DNA from: Treponema sp.
Lineage (GTDB): Bacteria > Spirochaetota > Spirochaetia > Treponematales > Breznakiellaceae
Direction of reading: 5' to 3'
DNA: 22,836 nucleotides
Assembly (NCBI GenBank): GCA_031257695.1
Contig: JAIROB010000218.1
Span: 1 to 22,836, forward strand
The position numbers and the translations under genes were made by a program. Below are positions 6,690 to 14,665 of this stretch, in pieces (the stretch's first letter is position 1; each line of letters opens with the position of its first letter). Under the pieces are notes generated by a model. That model searched no databases and was not told the DNA's origin. It saw only the letters and a list, made by a program, of their open reading frames with translations.

Positions 6690-8747
6690 ATGTCACACAA
6701 CCAAAGGAATAGGGGCATGGCCAGGGTCGCGGCGCTGCTGGTTTCTATTATAGCATCCTCATGCGCCCTGTCAAAAGCGATATACCTGGGCGATGATATT
6801 TATTCCGGCAAAGCCGGGCCGCAATCCGGGGACATCCGCTACAACGCCGAAAATATAAACGGCATTTTTCCCGAAGCGGTCTACATCAAGACGCGCTCCC
6901 AGACCTTCAACGCATACCATTACTACATTCTGAATGACGGTCTGATATGGCATAAGAGCATAGACGGAGCGCAGGAACCGGCCGGGTGGGCGCTTTTTCA
7001 GGAAACGGGGCTTCCCCACAATTCCCTGAAAATAGGCTTTAACAAACCGGAAAGAATCGTAGAACTATCCGCCGACGCCGATGAACTGGTCGCCCTTTCG
7101 GATGAGGGCGGATTTTACCGTTACTGCTTTGACAGAACCATAGCCCACCCGAGCAGGGTATGGCTGGACCGGCAGGGCTGGCCCGGCGAGGAACAGCTCT
7201 TTCTTGACCAGCGCGCCGCAAAAAACCTGTCCTGGGCCTTGGGAAAACGGAACGCCCATGTTTTGTATTACGAAGACCCCTTCGGCAATCAGCACCACAA
7301 CGGCGCCATGGAAATCGCCACAACCTATGTGCTCCTGGAGGACGGCCAGGAAATCTGCTACGCGGACGCGGGGCTTCCGAGCGATTTTTCCCGAAACTAT
7401 GCCGGCCCGGAGCGGGGCGCCTTCAAAGCGGTCTCCTTATCGGCCAGCGCGTCCACCATGTTCGTCATAAACGAAGCGGGCGAAATGTACACCCGCCTTG
7501 CGGACTTTGACACCATCGGCTGCGACCCCATGCTCTTTAAATACACCTATGTTCCCTATGAATCGGATCTGAGCGGCGACAATTATTTCTCCAATCTGAG
7601 TGAATGGGGCCTCCCGGCGGAAGACTGGCGGCCCCAGCCCCGTATTCCCCTGGCCGGAAAAGCCGCGATTACCCGTTATACCACGATACTGCAAAACGGC
7701 CGGGGCAACGGCGCCCGGGAGCTCCGGGTCGCCGGCTTGAATGAATCGGGCGAGACCGGCTACTGGACCAAGGCGATTTTTGACGATGCCTGGCAATTCA
7801 AACCGGTTCCGCTGTATTTCAAAGCGGATTCGATTCTGAGAACCGCCAATTCGACAGAAGGCAGGGCGCAGGCTGAACGGGGGCCATCTCCGGATAAGCA
7901 GTACAGCGGTTATCACTGGACCGGCAATGAACAGGAAAACGACTGGGAATATACCATCCCCAATTTCAATATGCTGGAGGGGGACTGCGATCTTCGTATA
8001 ACCCGGCAGGGCGAAAGCTGTACGCTGAAACTCTATCCCGTGGAAATGTGGACGTACCTCAAACGAAATTACCTGCCGGGCAGAACAGGCTCGCCCAAGA
8101 TGTTCCTGGCTACGCTGGAAATTCCCGAAAACGCCTTCGACGGGATCTCGCCGGAGTTTATCACGGAACTCACACAAAAATACGCAAGGCATGACAAAAA
8201 ACTTTTTCACTACACCATAGCGGCGTCAAACCATTATATTTTTTTACGGGAGAGCGGCGATACGGACTCCCTGCTGTTTTTATCCGACGGGACGGTGTCC
8301 AACCGGTATACCGAATTCCTGCCGACCTGGCTTGTTGAAGATTTTGAAGAACTGCGGCGTTATTATGCTCCGGAACTGCTGCTGGCCCCCTATGCCGTGA
8401 CGCCCTACAGGGATTTGATTCAAAAAATCGAATTGAACAAAACCTTCCGTGATGAATTAAAATATCAGATTCGCTCCCTCAGATGGGCCCAGCTTACTGC
8501 CATCGGGTTTAACACCGGTTATCTGCCCGTTCATTACAGCGTTCTTATCAGCCCCCTGCGTTTTGTGAATGTGCCTAAGATCCGTACCATCACAAGGTTT
8601 GGCGACAGGATTGTTTTGGAAAACAGCTCGTATATCCATACCGTCTCCGGTCTTCGTATATGGATATGTGAAATCATCATCGAACTGCTGGAAGAGCGGC
8701 TGCTCCATTACAACGAACTGGCCAAAGAACTTGAGGCGGCAGATTAG
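6690..8747 (+). CDS. Large lipoprotein of unknown function
   Basis: I do not recognise this 685-residue protein. It starts with a short signal ending in a lipobox (AALLVSIIASSC), so it is probably a membrane-anchored lipoprotein. Two starts are possible: the ATG at 6690 and the ATG at 6717 (residue 10), the latter with AAAGGA upstream and a more usual lipoprotein signal length. The N-terminal 350 residues repeat a pattern of hydrophobic strand, polar turn and aromatic strand (LNDGLIWHKS, LVALSDEGGFYRYC, TMFVINEAGEMYTR, LRVAGLNESGETGYWTKAIF), suggesting a beta-propeller. The last third is more helical and charged, including FEELRRYYAPELLLAPYAVT. It lies 40 nt behind the TetR gene and may share its transcript. 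The propeller idea is inference from strand spacing. Confidence 0.75.
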   Translation: MSHNQRNRGMARVAALLVSIIASSCALSKAIYLGDDIYSGKAGPQSGDIRYNAENINGIFPEAVYIKTRSQTFNAYHYYILNDGLIWHKSIDGAQEPAGWALFQETGLPHNSLKIGFNKPERIVELSADADELVALSDEGGFYRYCFDRTIAHPSRVWLDRQGWPGEEQLFLDQRAAKNLSWALGKRNAHVLYYEDPFGNQHHNGAMEIATTYVLLEDGQEICYADAGLPSDFSRNYAGPERGAFKAVSLSASASTMFVINEAGEMYTRLADFDTIGCDPMLFKYTYVPYESDLSGDNYFSNLSEWGLPAEDWRPQPRIPLAGKAAITRYTTILQNGRGNGARELRVAGLNESGETGYWTKAIFDDAWQFKPVPLYFKADSILRTANSTEGRAQAERGPSPDKQYSGYHWTGNEQENDWEYTIPNFNMLEGDCDLRITRQGESCTLKLYPVEMWTYLKRNYLPGRTGSPKMFLATLEIPENAFDGISPEFITELTQKYARHDKKLFHYTIAASNHYIFLRESGDTDSLLFLSDGTVSNRYTEFLPTWLVEDFEELRRYYAPELLLAPYAVTPYRDLIQKIELNKTFRDELKYQIRSLRWAQLTAIGFNTGYLPVHYSVLISPLRFVNVPKIRTITRFGDRIVLENSSYIHTVSGLRIWICEIIIELLEERLLHYNELAKELEAAD

Positions 8748-8794
8748 AACGCCTCATACGCCCTGCAAACTGCATACAAGCGCCATCCGGGGGG

Positions 8795-9214
8795 TCATGG
8801 ACCCGGCTTGTCCGTGTCCGGCCTCAAGCCCGGCACATCCCATTCGGACGGGACTTTAACAGGAACCCCCCTGGAGTCCACAAAGGCCCAGGTGACCTCC
8901 GCCTCGGCGATAAGATCCTCTCCCCGGAGTATGCGCTGGGCGATGACCCCGCTCACGGCCCCCTTCCTGGCGGGCCAGGAGCGGATCAGCAGTTCGTCCT
9001 CCGCCAGGGCGGGTTTTTTGTATTCGATACTAACCTTGGCCACATAAACCCCGTAGCCGGCCCGTATCGCGGCGGGATAATCGAAGCCCACATCCTTAAG
9101 CAACAGGTACCGGGCGTATTCCAGGTAGTTCAGGTAGACGGCGTTGTTTACATGACCGTAACTGTCACATTCGTAGGTACGCACCGTAAGGGAACATTCA
9201 CTAATCATGCTCAT
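8795..9214 (-). CDS. Acyl-CoA thioesterase, hotdog fold (4HBT/YbgC-like)
   Basis: A 139-residue cytoplasmic thioesterase. The segment TYECDSYGHVNNAVYLNYLE with following YAR is the 4-hydroxybenzoyl-CoA thioesterase signature, with Asp17 as likely catalytic residue and His21/Asn23 next to it. The middle shows the expected strands (YVAKVSIEYKKPALAEDELL, VIAQRILRGEDLIAEAEVTW followed by AFVD). Length is normal for the family. The start is the ATG at 9214; another at 9208 is possible, and neither has a Shine-Dalgarno sequence, while a TATTAT box lies at 9221-9226. It is divergent from the NUDIX gene and convergent with the large lipoprotein gene. Acyl-CoA specificity cannot be predicted. Confidence 0.87.
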   Translation of the reverse strand: MSMISECSLTVRTYECDSYGHVNNAVYLNYLEYARYLLLKDVGFDYPAAIRAGYGVYVAKVSIEYKKPALAEDELLIRSWPARKGAVSGVIAQRILRGEDLIAEAEVTWAFVDSRGVPVKVPSEWDVPGLRPDTDKPGP

Positions 9215-9225
9215 CACTATATAAT
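9197..9225 (+). promoter_or_regulatory. Candidate promoter of the NUDIX gene
   Basis: TTCACT (9197-9202) and a perfect TATAAT (9220-9225) are 17 bp apart and point towards the ATG at 9257. The -35 box lies inside the first codons of the divergent thioesterase gene, so the two transcripts would overlap or compete. Confidence 0.5.
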
Positions 9226-9256
9226 AGGAAAAAATCTGATTCAACGAGGCCAGCCT

Positions 9257-9778
9257 ATGTTCCGGTATTGCCCTTCCTGCGGCTCGCAAAACATCCGGTT
9301 TGAACACAACAAGCTGTTCCGCTGCCCGGACTGCGGGTTTGTATACTACCACAACACCGCCGCCGCCACGGGCTGCGTTATCAGCGCCGGGGAGGAGATC
9401 CTCCTCCTGGTCAGAAACAAGGAGCCCGCCAGGGGAAAGCTGGATCTGCCCGGCGGTTTCGTGGACCCCGGGGAGGGGGCGTTCGAGGGGCTGCGCCGGG
9501 AGTGCCGGGAGGAGCTGGGCTGGGATCCGGGGCCGAATTTTACCCTCTTCGCCTCCTTCCCCAACGTGTATCCCTACAAGAACATCCCCTATAACACCTG
9601 CGATTTTTTCTTTGCCGCGGCCGCTCCGGGCCTGCGGAGGGAGGACCTTGTCCTGCAGGCAGGCGAAATTACGGAGGCGCTCTTTATCAAACCCTCGGAG
9701 CTGAACCTTGCCGATCTGGCCTTTGATTCCACCCGCCGGGCGATAAAAGCATACCTGGATTTTATCGCCCAAAAATGA
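9257..9778 (+). CDS. NUDIX hydrolase with N-terminal zinc ribbon
   Basis: A 173-residue pyrophosphohydrolase. Residues 1-35 form a zinc ribbon with two CxxC pairs (YCPSCG and FRCPDCG). The NUDIX box reads GGFVDPGEGAFEGLRRECRE followed by ELGW, fitting GX5EX7REUXEEXGU with the metal-binding glutamates present. The combination of zinc ribbon and NUDIX box resembles NADH pyrophosphatase-type or ADP-ribose-type enzymes, but the SQPWPFPxS motif of NudC is not seen, so the substrate is open. The start is the ATG at 9257 with GAGG upstream; the longer in-frame start at 9152 would overlap the thioesterase gene on the other strand. The comF gene follows after 122 nt in the same direction. Confidence 0.88.
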   Translation: MFRYCPSCGSQNIRFEHNKLFRCPDCGFVYYHNTAAATGCVISAGEEILLLVRNKEPARGKLDLPGGFVDPGEGAFEGLRRECREELGWDPGPNFTLFASFPNVYPYKNIPYNTCDFFFAAAAPGLRREDLVLQAGEITEALFIKPSELNLADLAFDSTRRAIKAYLDFIAQK

Positions 9779-9900
9779 AGAACCCCGCGCTGAAAGGCGA
9801 GGTATCTCCCGATTCTTTTAAAATTTTTCCTTCCCACTAAAGCAAAACCAAGGACATTCCCATAGTCCTTTTGGGGGGGAAAACCCTCCAAAGGAGCCTT

Positions 9901-10644
9901 ATGATCAGCCGTTTTATCCGCCAGGCCGCCCTGACAGCGGCTTATGTCCGGGAATACCTCTTCCCCGCGGGCTGTCCTGTCTGCGGCGGCGAACTTTTGA
10001 GCCGGGACGAAGCCTGGCACGGTTTATGCGGTTCCTGCAGGGCGGGCCTGGTTATAGACGGCCAGAGACGCTGTTCGATCTGCGGCCGGCCCCTTATTTC
10101 GGAACAGGGCGAATGCCTGCAATGCCGGGGAAGGGGGGAATCGGAACCCCGGGAGGCCCATGTCTTTGACGGCGCGTTCAGCGTCTTTCCCTATACCGGC
10201 AAATACCGGAAACTTTTACGTTCCTACAAATTTGGGAAAAACCTTCCCCTGGGCAATTTCCTTGCGGAGCGGATCCTGGAAGCCCTGGGAAGGCTCCCCC
10301 CGGACGCGGGGGAGGGGGTTCTGGTCCCGGTTCCGCCCCGGCCCGGGAAAATACGCAAAACCGGCTGGGATCAGGCGGCTTACCTGGGAAGGCGCCTGGC
10401 AAAGCTGGGGGAGCGTCCTCAAAGCTGCCTTAAACGGCTGCCCTCGAAGAGCCAGAAAGAACTGGACAGGGCAGACAGAAAAACTAATCTTATGGGAAAA
10501 ATCATCTGCGTTAAGCCGCCTCCAGGGACAGCGATACTGTTTGACGATGTAATTACCACCGGGGCTACCCTTGACGCCTGCGCGGCGGCGCTCAAAGGAG
10601 CCGGCACAGAGAAAGTGTACGGGGTGTGTTTGTTTTATGATTAG
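9901..10644 (+). CDS. comF: ComF family phosphoribosyltransferase-like protein
   Basis: The 247-residue protein has a cysteine-rich N-terminus with CxxC pairs at 25/28, 43/46, 58/61 and 72/75 that should bind zinc, then a phosphoribosyltransferase fold ending in the PRPP loop AILFDDVITTGATLDA (about 211-226) with the acidic pair Asp216-Asp217. The VLVPVPP and GWDQAAYLGRRLAK segments are typical of ComF. In naturally competent bacteria ComF helps DNA uptake; in many others, including spirochaetes, its substrate is unknown. The ATG at 9901 is preceded by AAAGGAG four bases upstream, preferred to a TTG at 9871. It converges with the Gx-type membrane protein gene, 23 nt separating the stops. Confidence 0.9.
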   Translation: MISRFIRQAALTAAYVREYLFPAGCPVCGGELLSRDEAWHGLCGSCRAGLVIDGQRRCSICGRPLISEQGECLQCRGRGESEPREAHVFDGAFSVFPYTGKYRKLLRSYKFGKNLPLGNFLAERILEALGRLPPDAGEGVLVPVPPRPGKIRKTGWDQAAYLGRRLAKLGERPQSCLKRLPSKSQKELDRADRKTNLMGKIICVKPPPGTAILFDDVITTGATLDACAAALKGAGTEKVYGVCLFYD

Positions 10645-10654
10645 TATTGCTCAA

Positions 10655-10680
10655 TAGCAGGGAGGAATTATTGCCTGCTA
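10655..10680. terminator. Weak convergent hairpin between comF and the Gx-type gene
   Basis: TAGCAGG and CCTGCTA pair across a 12-nt loop between two convergent genes, the right arm overlapping the last codons of the minus-strand gene. There is no strong U-tract on either strand, so termination is only a possibility. Confidence 0.3.
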
Positions 10681-11927
10681 ATTACTACGGGGAGCCAGGA
10701 CAGGATCACTGCGGCGGTTAGGATGATCCGCCCCGCGGCAGAGGAGCCGCGGCGAAGCTCCCCGGAAGAAGCGGCGGCGGGGGGCTCTTCGGTTTGGCTG
10801 AGTTCCAGCATGAGCGCGTCGACGCCGGCGGCAAAGTTTTTCCGGGAAACGGCATTTCGCCGCTCCTGTATGGAGGCGAGGATGCGGAAGGATTCGCCGA
10901 TCAGCTCCCCGAAGGCGCCCGGAAGCCGCAGGTCCCGCCGTATGGAAAAACGGGACAGCATGATCAGCCCCTCCAGGGTCGCCGCCCGTTGCAGCCCGCT
11001 CATGAGCGCCCCCCGGGTAAGCCTGAAGGTCCCGATGGAAAACAGCGCCTGTCCATAGGGGGCGAGGAGGTTGAACGCCACAATGCTCAGCATCACAGCA
11101 ATGGTAATGAGGACATTGTTTTTCTTCCCCGCAAACCACAGGAGCAGTGAAAAAAACAAAAACTGCAGAAAGCGGGCAGAGGGATTGGGGTTGAACACCA
11201 GGGCGGGCATCATCAGGAGCCCCGCCGCGCACAGATCCCGGGCGCTAAAGATCCTCTCATACCGGTCCTGACGCTTCCGCCTGAACTTTTCCCATGTTCC
11301 TTCTCCCCTGTTTGACCTGTCCGCCGCCGCGGCCGCGGTTCCGGTTTTTTCCGACCCCCCGTCCTCCGCGGGCCGCGGCGAAGTTTCCCGCGCATACCAC
11401 CGCGACTTCCCTATAAAGCGCTCGCAGAAAAGCCCCAGGCCCGTTCCGGTGATCACCCCCATGGCTAAAAAGGGCGGGAGGATGTACCGGACGCTTGGTC
11501 CAAAAACAAATAGCCGGGCCAGGGCGAGCTGGGCGCCGTTGGACAGCAGCGCTCCCAGGGCGCTAATCCCCGCCATGCTCGCCAGCCTGGTCCCCAGGAG
11601 CCGTCTCAGGGCGTACATGGAAAGGGCGGAGACAAAGGTTCCGGTCAACGAAAAGAGCAGGATATACGAAAAAAGGGTTCCGGTTACGATCCCCTGGCCG
11701 GCGACTTTTATCAGCGTCAACAGCACAAATTCGCCGAAGGGCAGGATGTCCAGGGCCAGCATCAGGGGCAGGTTGGCTATGCCTATCCGCATAAAGGGCA
11801 CGGGCTTGGGGATGAGGTACTCGATGGTGGACAGGAACAGGCAAAAGGCCCCCAGGATGGCGAGGGTCCTGCGGTTTCCGGGCCGCGGGGTTTTACCAGG
11901 TCGTGCTGTCCAGGATTGGGTCGTCAT
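10668..11927 (-). CDS. Gx transporter / heptaprenyl diphosphate synthase component I-like membrane protein, extended
   Basis: A 419-residue membrane protein. Residues about 20-175 match the Gx/Hpre_diP_synt_I family: LAILGAFCLFLSTIEYLIPK, PFMRIGIANLPLMLALDILP, then a Gly-rich helix at GTLFSYILLFSLTGTFVSAL. Members resemble ECF-transporter substrate-binding (S) subunits and their old synthase name is doubtful. A charged linker (about 176-230) leads to a second membrane region (RDLCAAGLLMMPALVFNPNP, FLFFSLLLWFAGKKNNVLIT) and an amphipathic part (LRLPGAFGELIGESFRILAS) that recall the T subunit of ECF transporters, so this may be an S-T fusion. Its ATG at 11927 overlaps the NusG-II gene by 35 nt with AAGGA 8 nt upstream. 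The fusion reading is inference; the N-terminal family is fairly secure. Confidence 0.82.
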   Translation of the reverse strand: MTTQSWTARPGKTPRPGNRRTLAILGAFCLFLSTIEYLIPKPVPFMRIGIANLPLMLALDILPFGEFVLLTLIKVAGQGIVTGTLFSYILLFSLTGTFVSALSMYALRRLLGTRLASMAGISALGALLSNGAQLALARLFVFGPSVRYILPPFLAMGVITGTGLGLFCERFIGKSRWYARETSPRPAEDGGSEKTGTAAAAADRSNRGEGTWEKFRRKRQDRYERIFSARDLCAAGLLMMPALVFNPNPSARFLQFLFFSLLLWFAGKKNNVLITIAVMLSIVAFNLLAPYGQALFSIGTFRLTRGALMSGLQRAATLEGLIMLSRFSIRRDLRLPGAFGELIGESFRILASIQERRNAVSRKNFAAGVDALMLELSQTEEPPAAASSGELRRGSSAAGRIILTAAVILSWLPVVISRQ

Positions 11928-12273
11928 CCCCGGTTCCTTCGATATAAACGAATACCTTGTTGGGCAGGCAGGCGGTCCATTGGCCCGGACGGCTCAGATG
12001 GCCGGCGGCTACACAGGTCTGGTTGGCGCAGGGGGAGGACAGCACCCGGCCGCGGCCCCCGCTGAGTTCCACCACCGTTTCCCCCAGGGGGCCGGAAACG
12101 CTGACTTTCTCCTCCGCGTTCAGGGGGAACACCCAGGTTTTGCCCTCCCCCTGGATGATCGCCTGCCCCGCGCCCCGGGAATGGCCGTAGACGGCAATAG
12201 CTGAAAGCGCCGTCAACGCGGAAGAAACGCCGATAATGAGAAAATCCAGGGGTTTGAGCGGACCAAAACGCAT
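11893..12273 (-). CDS. NusG domain II-containing protein
   Basis: A 126-residue protein with one N-terminal membrane helix (about residues 9-29) and an exported NusG-II domain. The family signature is clear: SSPCANQTCVAAGHLSRPGQ then WTACLPNKVFVYIEG, with Cys82, Cys87, His92 and Cys102, followed by the LPNKV strand. Proteins of this type are usually encoded next to Gx/HpsI membrane proteins, as here, where the genes overlap by 35 nt; the biochemical role is not established, though the conserved cysteines suggest a redox or metal site. The ATG at 12273 has AAGGA 8 nt upstream and a promoter (TTGAGT-17-TACTAT) at 12291-12319. In other bacteria the pair often sits near ApbE-type flavin transferases; none is visible here. 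Confidence 0.87.
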   Translation of the reverse strand: MRFGPLKPLDFLIIGVSSALTALSAIAVYGHSRGAGQAIIQGEGKTWVFPLNAEEKVSVSGPLGETVVELSGGRGRVLSSPCANQTCVAAGHLSRPGQWTACLPNKVFVYIEGTGDDDPILDSTTW

Positions 12274-12290
12274 GGGGGTATCCTTCGGTC

Positions 12291-12319
12291 ATAGTACTTT
12301 GGGTTTCCCATTTACTCAA
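12291..12319 (-). promoter_or_regulatory. Candidate promoter of the NusG-II / Gx operon
   Basis: On the minus strand TTGAGT (12314-12319) and TACTAT (12291-12296) are 17 bp apart, about 18 nt ahead of the ATG at 12273. Its -35 box overlaps the -35 of the divergent kinase promoter, so the two may be exclusive. Confidence 0.45.
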
Positions 12320-12339
12320 TAGCTGTTTTCGTGTATTCT
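12311..12339 (+). promoter_or_regulatory. Candidate promoter of the hybrid kinase gene
   Basis: TTTACT (12311-12316) and TATTCT (12334-12339) are separated by 17 bp and precede the AAGGAGG ribosome binding site and the ATG at 12367. It overlaps the divergent promoter of the NusG-II gene. Confidence 0.42.
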
Positions 12340-12366
12340 GTGGCAATAATAAGGAGGAAAGGTTGC

Positions 12367-14598
12367 ATGGCGGAGGAAGATCCCCGGCAGAAGCATGGCG
12401 CGGCATCCGTAAAGGACAGGCTCTTTTTACTGCTGACCAGCGGCAAATACTCCGACATGCAGAATGAACGGGAAATCGACGGCATAATCCGCCTGATCGT
12501 TCTCAACCTCACCTATACCATTGTTGCGCTTATCATTCTCCTCCTGGGCATAACGGAAATTCGGAGGGGCTCCGCCGATCAGGGGCTGCTGCATGTATTT
12601 TTCGGGATTGCGATTTTTGCGCTCCTGGTTTTGCTCCGCACAAAAATCCCCTTTGCCGCGGGGGGGCTCATTGTAACCGCCATTTTCGGCGTGTTCTGCG
12701 GAATCACCATCTTTACCCGGAACAACATCAACGGTTTTGCCGCTCTGTGGATCTATTCCTACCCCCTTATGTCCATCTTTACCCTGGGCCTGTCCCTGGG
12801 GCTCGTCCCCGCGCTGGCCCTCTTTGCGGTGGCCCTGGCGGGAGCCTTTGTTCCCGGCCTGGCGATATTCGATTACTCCTTTTCCGAAGCAATTCTGCTC
12901 TGCGGCTTGTACTTCCTGATTATGAGCCTGACGGTGATCTACGAAGCGGTCCGTTCCGTTAAAGACCGGTGGCTGCTGCGTCAGGATCGCTATATACACA
13001 TGGTTTTTACCAACAGCATCAATATCATTATTGTGCTCGACGAAAACGAACGTTTTGTGTATTGCGCCAACGTCTTTCTCCGGCGGGCCCGGATAAAGAG
13101 CTTTGAGGAGGTGCGGAAACATAACTTTAGGGAGGTATTTTCCCGCTTTGCCTCCGCCGATTTGCTTGACACCCTCCAATCGGCGTTTCAGCTTTCCATT
13201 GAAGAAAAAAGCCCCATGCTTACCGAAGAAATTATCGACATGAGCGGGGACGGCAATTTCCGAAACTACGAAATTCACTTTACCCCCATGTTCGACGACA
13301 ACGGAATCTATCAGGGAGCGTTTGTGCTTTTCCACGATACCACCGAAACCAAGCAGGCCAAAAAGCGGGCGGAACAGGCCAACGCTGCCAAGTCGAGCTT
13401 CCTGGCAAATATGTCCCATGAGATCCGCACCCCCCTTAACGCCATCATCGGCATGACCACCATTGCCAAAGGAACCCGGGACAGCGAGCGCAGGGATAAG
13501 TGCCTTGAAAAAATCGAAGAGGCCTCCGCCCACCTCCTTGGGGTGATAAACGATATTCTGGATATGTCCAAGATAGAGGCGGACAAGTTTGAGTTGTCCC
13601 GCGGGGAATTTGAATTTGCGAAGATGCTGCGCAGGGTGGTGAGTTCCCATGAATTCCGCGCGGCGGAACGAAAACAAAGCATAACCCTCACGATTGATCC
13701 CAACGTTCCCGCGCAGATTATCTCCGACGAACAGCGGCTCGCCCAGGTTGTCGCCAACCTCCTCTCCAACGCGATAAAATTCACCCCCCAGGGGGGACGC
13801 ATCGCCATTGCCGCCCGGAGAATTGAGGATGACTACGCGGCGATACCGGAAAAATACCTGGCCGCGGCATTTCCTGACCGGCTGCCGGGGGAGGAAGTCG
13901 ATGTTGCGATGAGCTCCCGGTGCGTCCTGGAGATTCGGGTCGCCGACACGGGAATAGGCATAGCCCCCGAGCATCAGGCGAATCTTTTCCAATCCTTCCA
14001 GCAGGTTGACGGCAGCATCTCCCGCAAGTTCGGCGGAACCGGCCTTGGGCTGGCAATCTCTAAACGGATTGTGGATATGATGGACGGAACCATAGGGCTT
14101 GAATCCGAACCGGATAAGGGCTCGACCTTCATCTTTACCATACAGGCGGAACTGTCCGAGGAGTCGTTGCGGGCGCAACGGGCGGCGGAGGAGCAGGCGG
14201 AGGAAGAGGCCGCTTTTTCCGGCCGCCGGATACTCCTGGCGGAGGATGTGGAGATAAACAGGGAAATTGTGACGGCCATTCTGGAGCCCATGGGCCTCGT
14301 CATAGACGAGGCGGAGGACGGAAGGGCGGCCTACGATAAGTTCAGCGCCAATCCTGATTCCTACGATTTGATTTTTATGGACATCCATATGCCCGGCATA
14401 GACGGCTACGAAGCCACCCGGCTTATCCGCTCTTTGAGCCATCCCCGGGCGAAAACGGTTCCCATCATTGCCATGACCGCCAATGTTTTTAAGGAAGATA
14501 TTGAACGGTGCCTGGCCGCGGGCATGAACAACCATGTGGGAAAACCTATCGATTTTGACGAATTATTGGTTTTATTGAAAAAATATCTGGCCTCCTGA
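12367..14598 (+). CDS. Hybrid sensor histidine kinase with C-terminal receiver
   Basis: A 743-residue membrane kinase. About six helices between residues 45 and 195 (for example [51 protein letters not shown]) form a 5-7TM-like sensor with no large external domain. A PAS domain follows (about 210-330), then HisKA with the phosphoacceptor His351 in [12 protein letters not shown]. The HATPase_c domain shows [24 protein letters not shown] and [16 protein letters not shown], and a receiver domain (about 620-743) has LLAEDVEIN, Asp672 in IFMDIHMPG, and the lysine in GKPID. All catalytic residues are present. The ATG at 12367 is used because AAGGAGG lies upstream. No separate response regulator or output domain is adjacent, so its phosphorelay partner must lie elsewhere. 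The signal is unknown. Confidence 0.93.
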   Translation: MAEEDPRQKHGAASVKDRLFLLLTSGKYSDMQNEREIDGIIRLIVLNLTYTIVALIILLLGITEIRRGSADQGLLHVFFGIAIFALLVLLRTKIPFAAGGLIVTAIFGVFCGITIFTRNNINGFAALWIYSYPLMSIFTLGLSLGLVPALALFAVALAGAFVPGLAIFDYSFSEAILLCGLYFLIMSLTVIYEAVRSVKDRWLLRQDRYIHMVFTNSINIIIVLDENERFVYCANVFLRRARIKSFEEVRKHNFREVFSRFASADLLDTLQSAFQLSIEEKSPMLTEEIIDMSGDGNFRNYEIHFTPMFDDNGIYQGAFVLFHDTTETKQAKKRAEQANAAKSSFLANMSHEIRTPLNAIIGMTTIAKGTRDSERRDKCLEKIEEASAHLLGVINDILDMSKIEADKFELSRGEFEFAKMLRRVVSSHEFRAAERKQSITLTIDPNVPAQIISDEQRLAQVVANLLSNAIKFTPQGGRIAIAARRIEDDYAAIPEKYLAAAFPDRLPGEEVDVAMSSRCVLEIRVADTGIGIAPEHQANLFQSFQQVDGSISRKFGGTGLGLAISKRIVDMMDGTIGLESEPDKGSTFIFTIQAELSEESLRAQRAAEEQAEEEAAFSGRRILLAEDVEINREIVTAILEPMGLVIDEAEDGRAAYDKFSANPDSYDLIFMDIHMPGIDGYEATRLIRSLSHPRAKTVPIIAMTANVFKEDIERCLAAGMNNHVGKPIDFDELLVLLKKYLAS

Positions 14599-14626
14599 GG
14601 GAAACCCCACAGAAATCCCCGGCGCA

Positions 14627-14655
14627 TTGCTTAAATTTTCGTTTTGTTGCATAAT
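14627..14655 (+). promoter_or_regulatory. Promoter close to the start of the unknown 14666 gene
   Basis: TTGCTT (14627-14632) and CATAAT (14650-14655) are 17 bp apart. Transcription would start near 14662, only about four nt before the ATG at 14666, and no Shine-Dalgarno sequence is present, so the mRNA would be almost leaderless. Confidence 0.5.
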
Positions 14656-14665
14656 CATATATGCC

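Noticed and set aside
9850..9872. Hairpin AAGGAC/GTCCTT between the NUDIX gene and comF as terminator
   Set aside because: The stem is only six bp and the T-run is four long, followed at once by a G-run; too weak to call.
12427..14535. 702-codon minus-strand open frame opposite the hybrid kinase
   Set aside because: The plus-strand kinase has full domain motifs; the antisense product shows no family pattern and only reflects codon bias.
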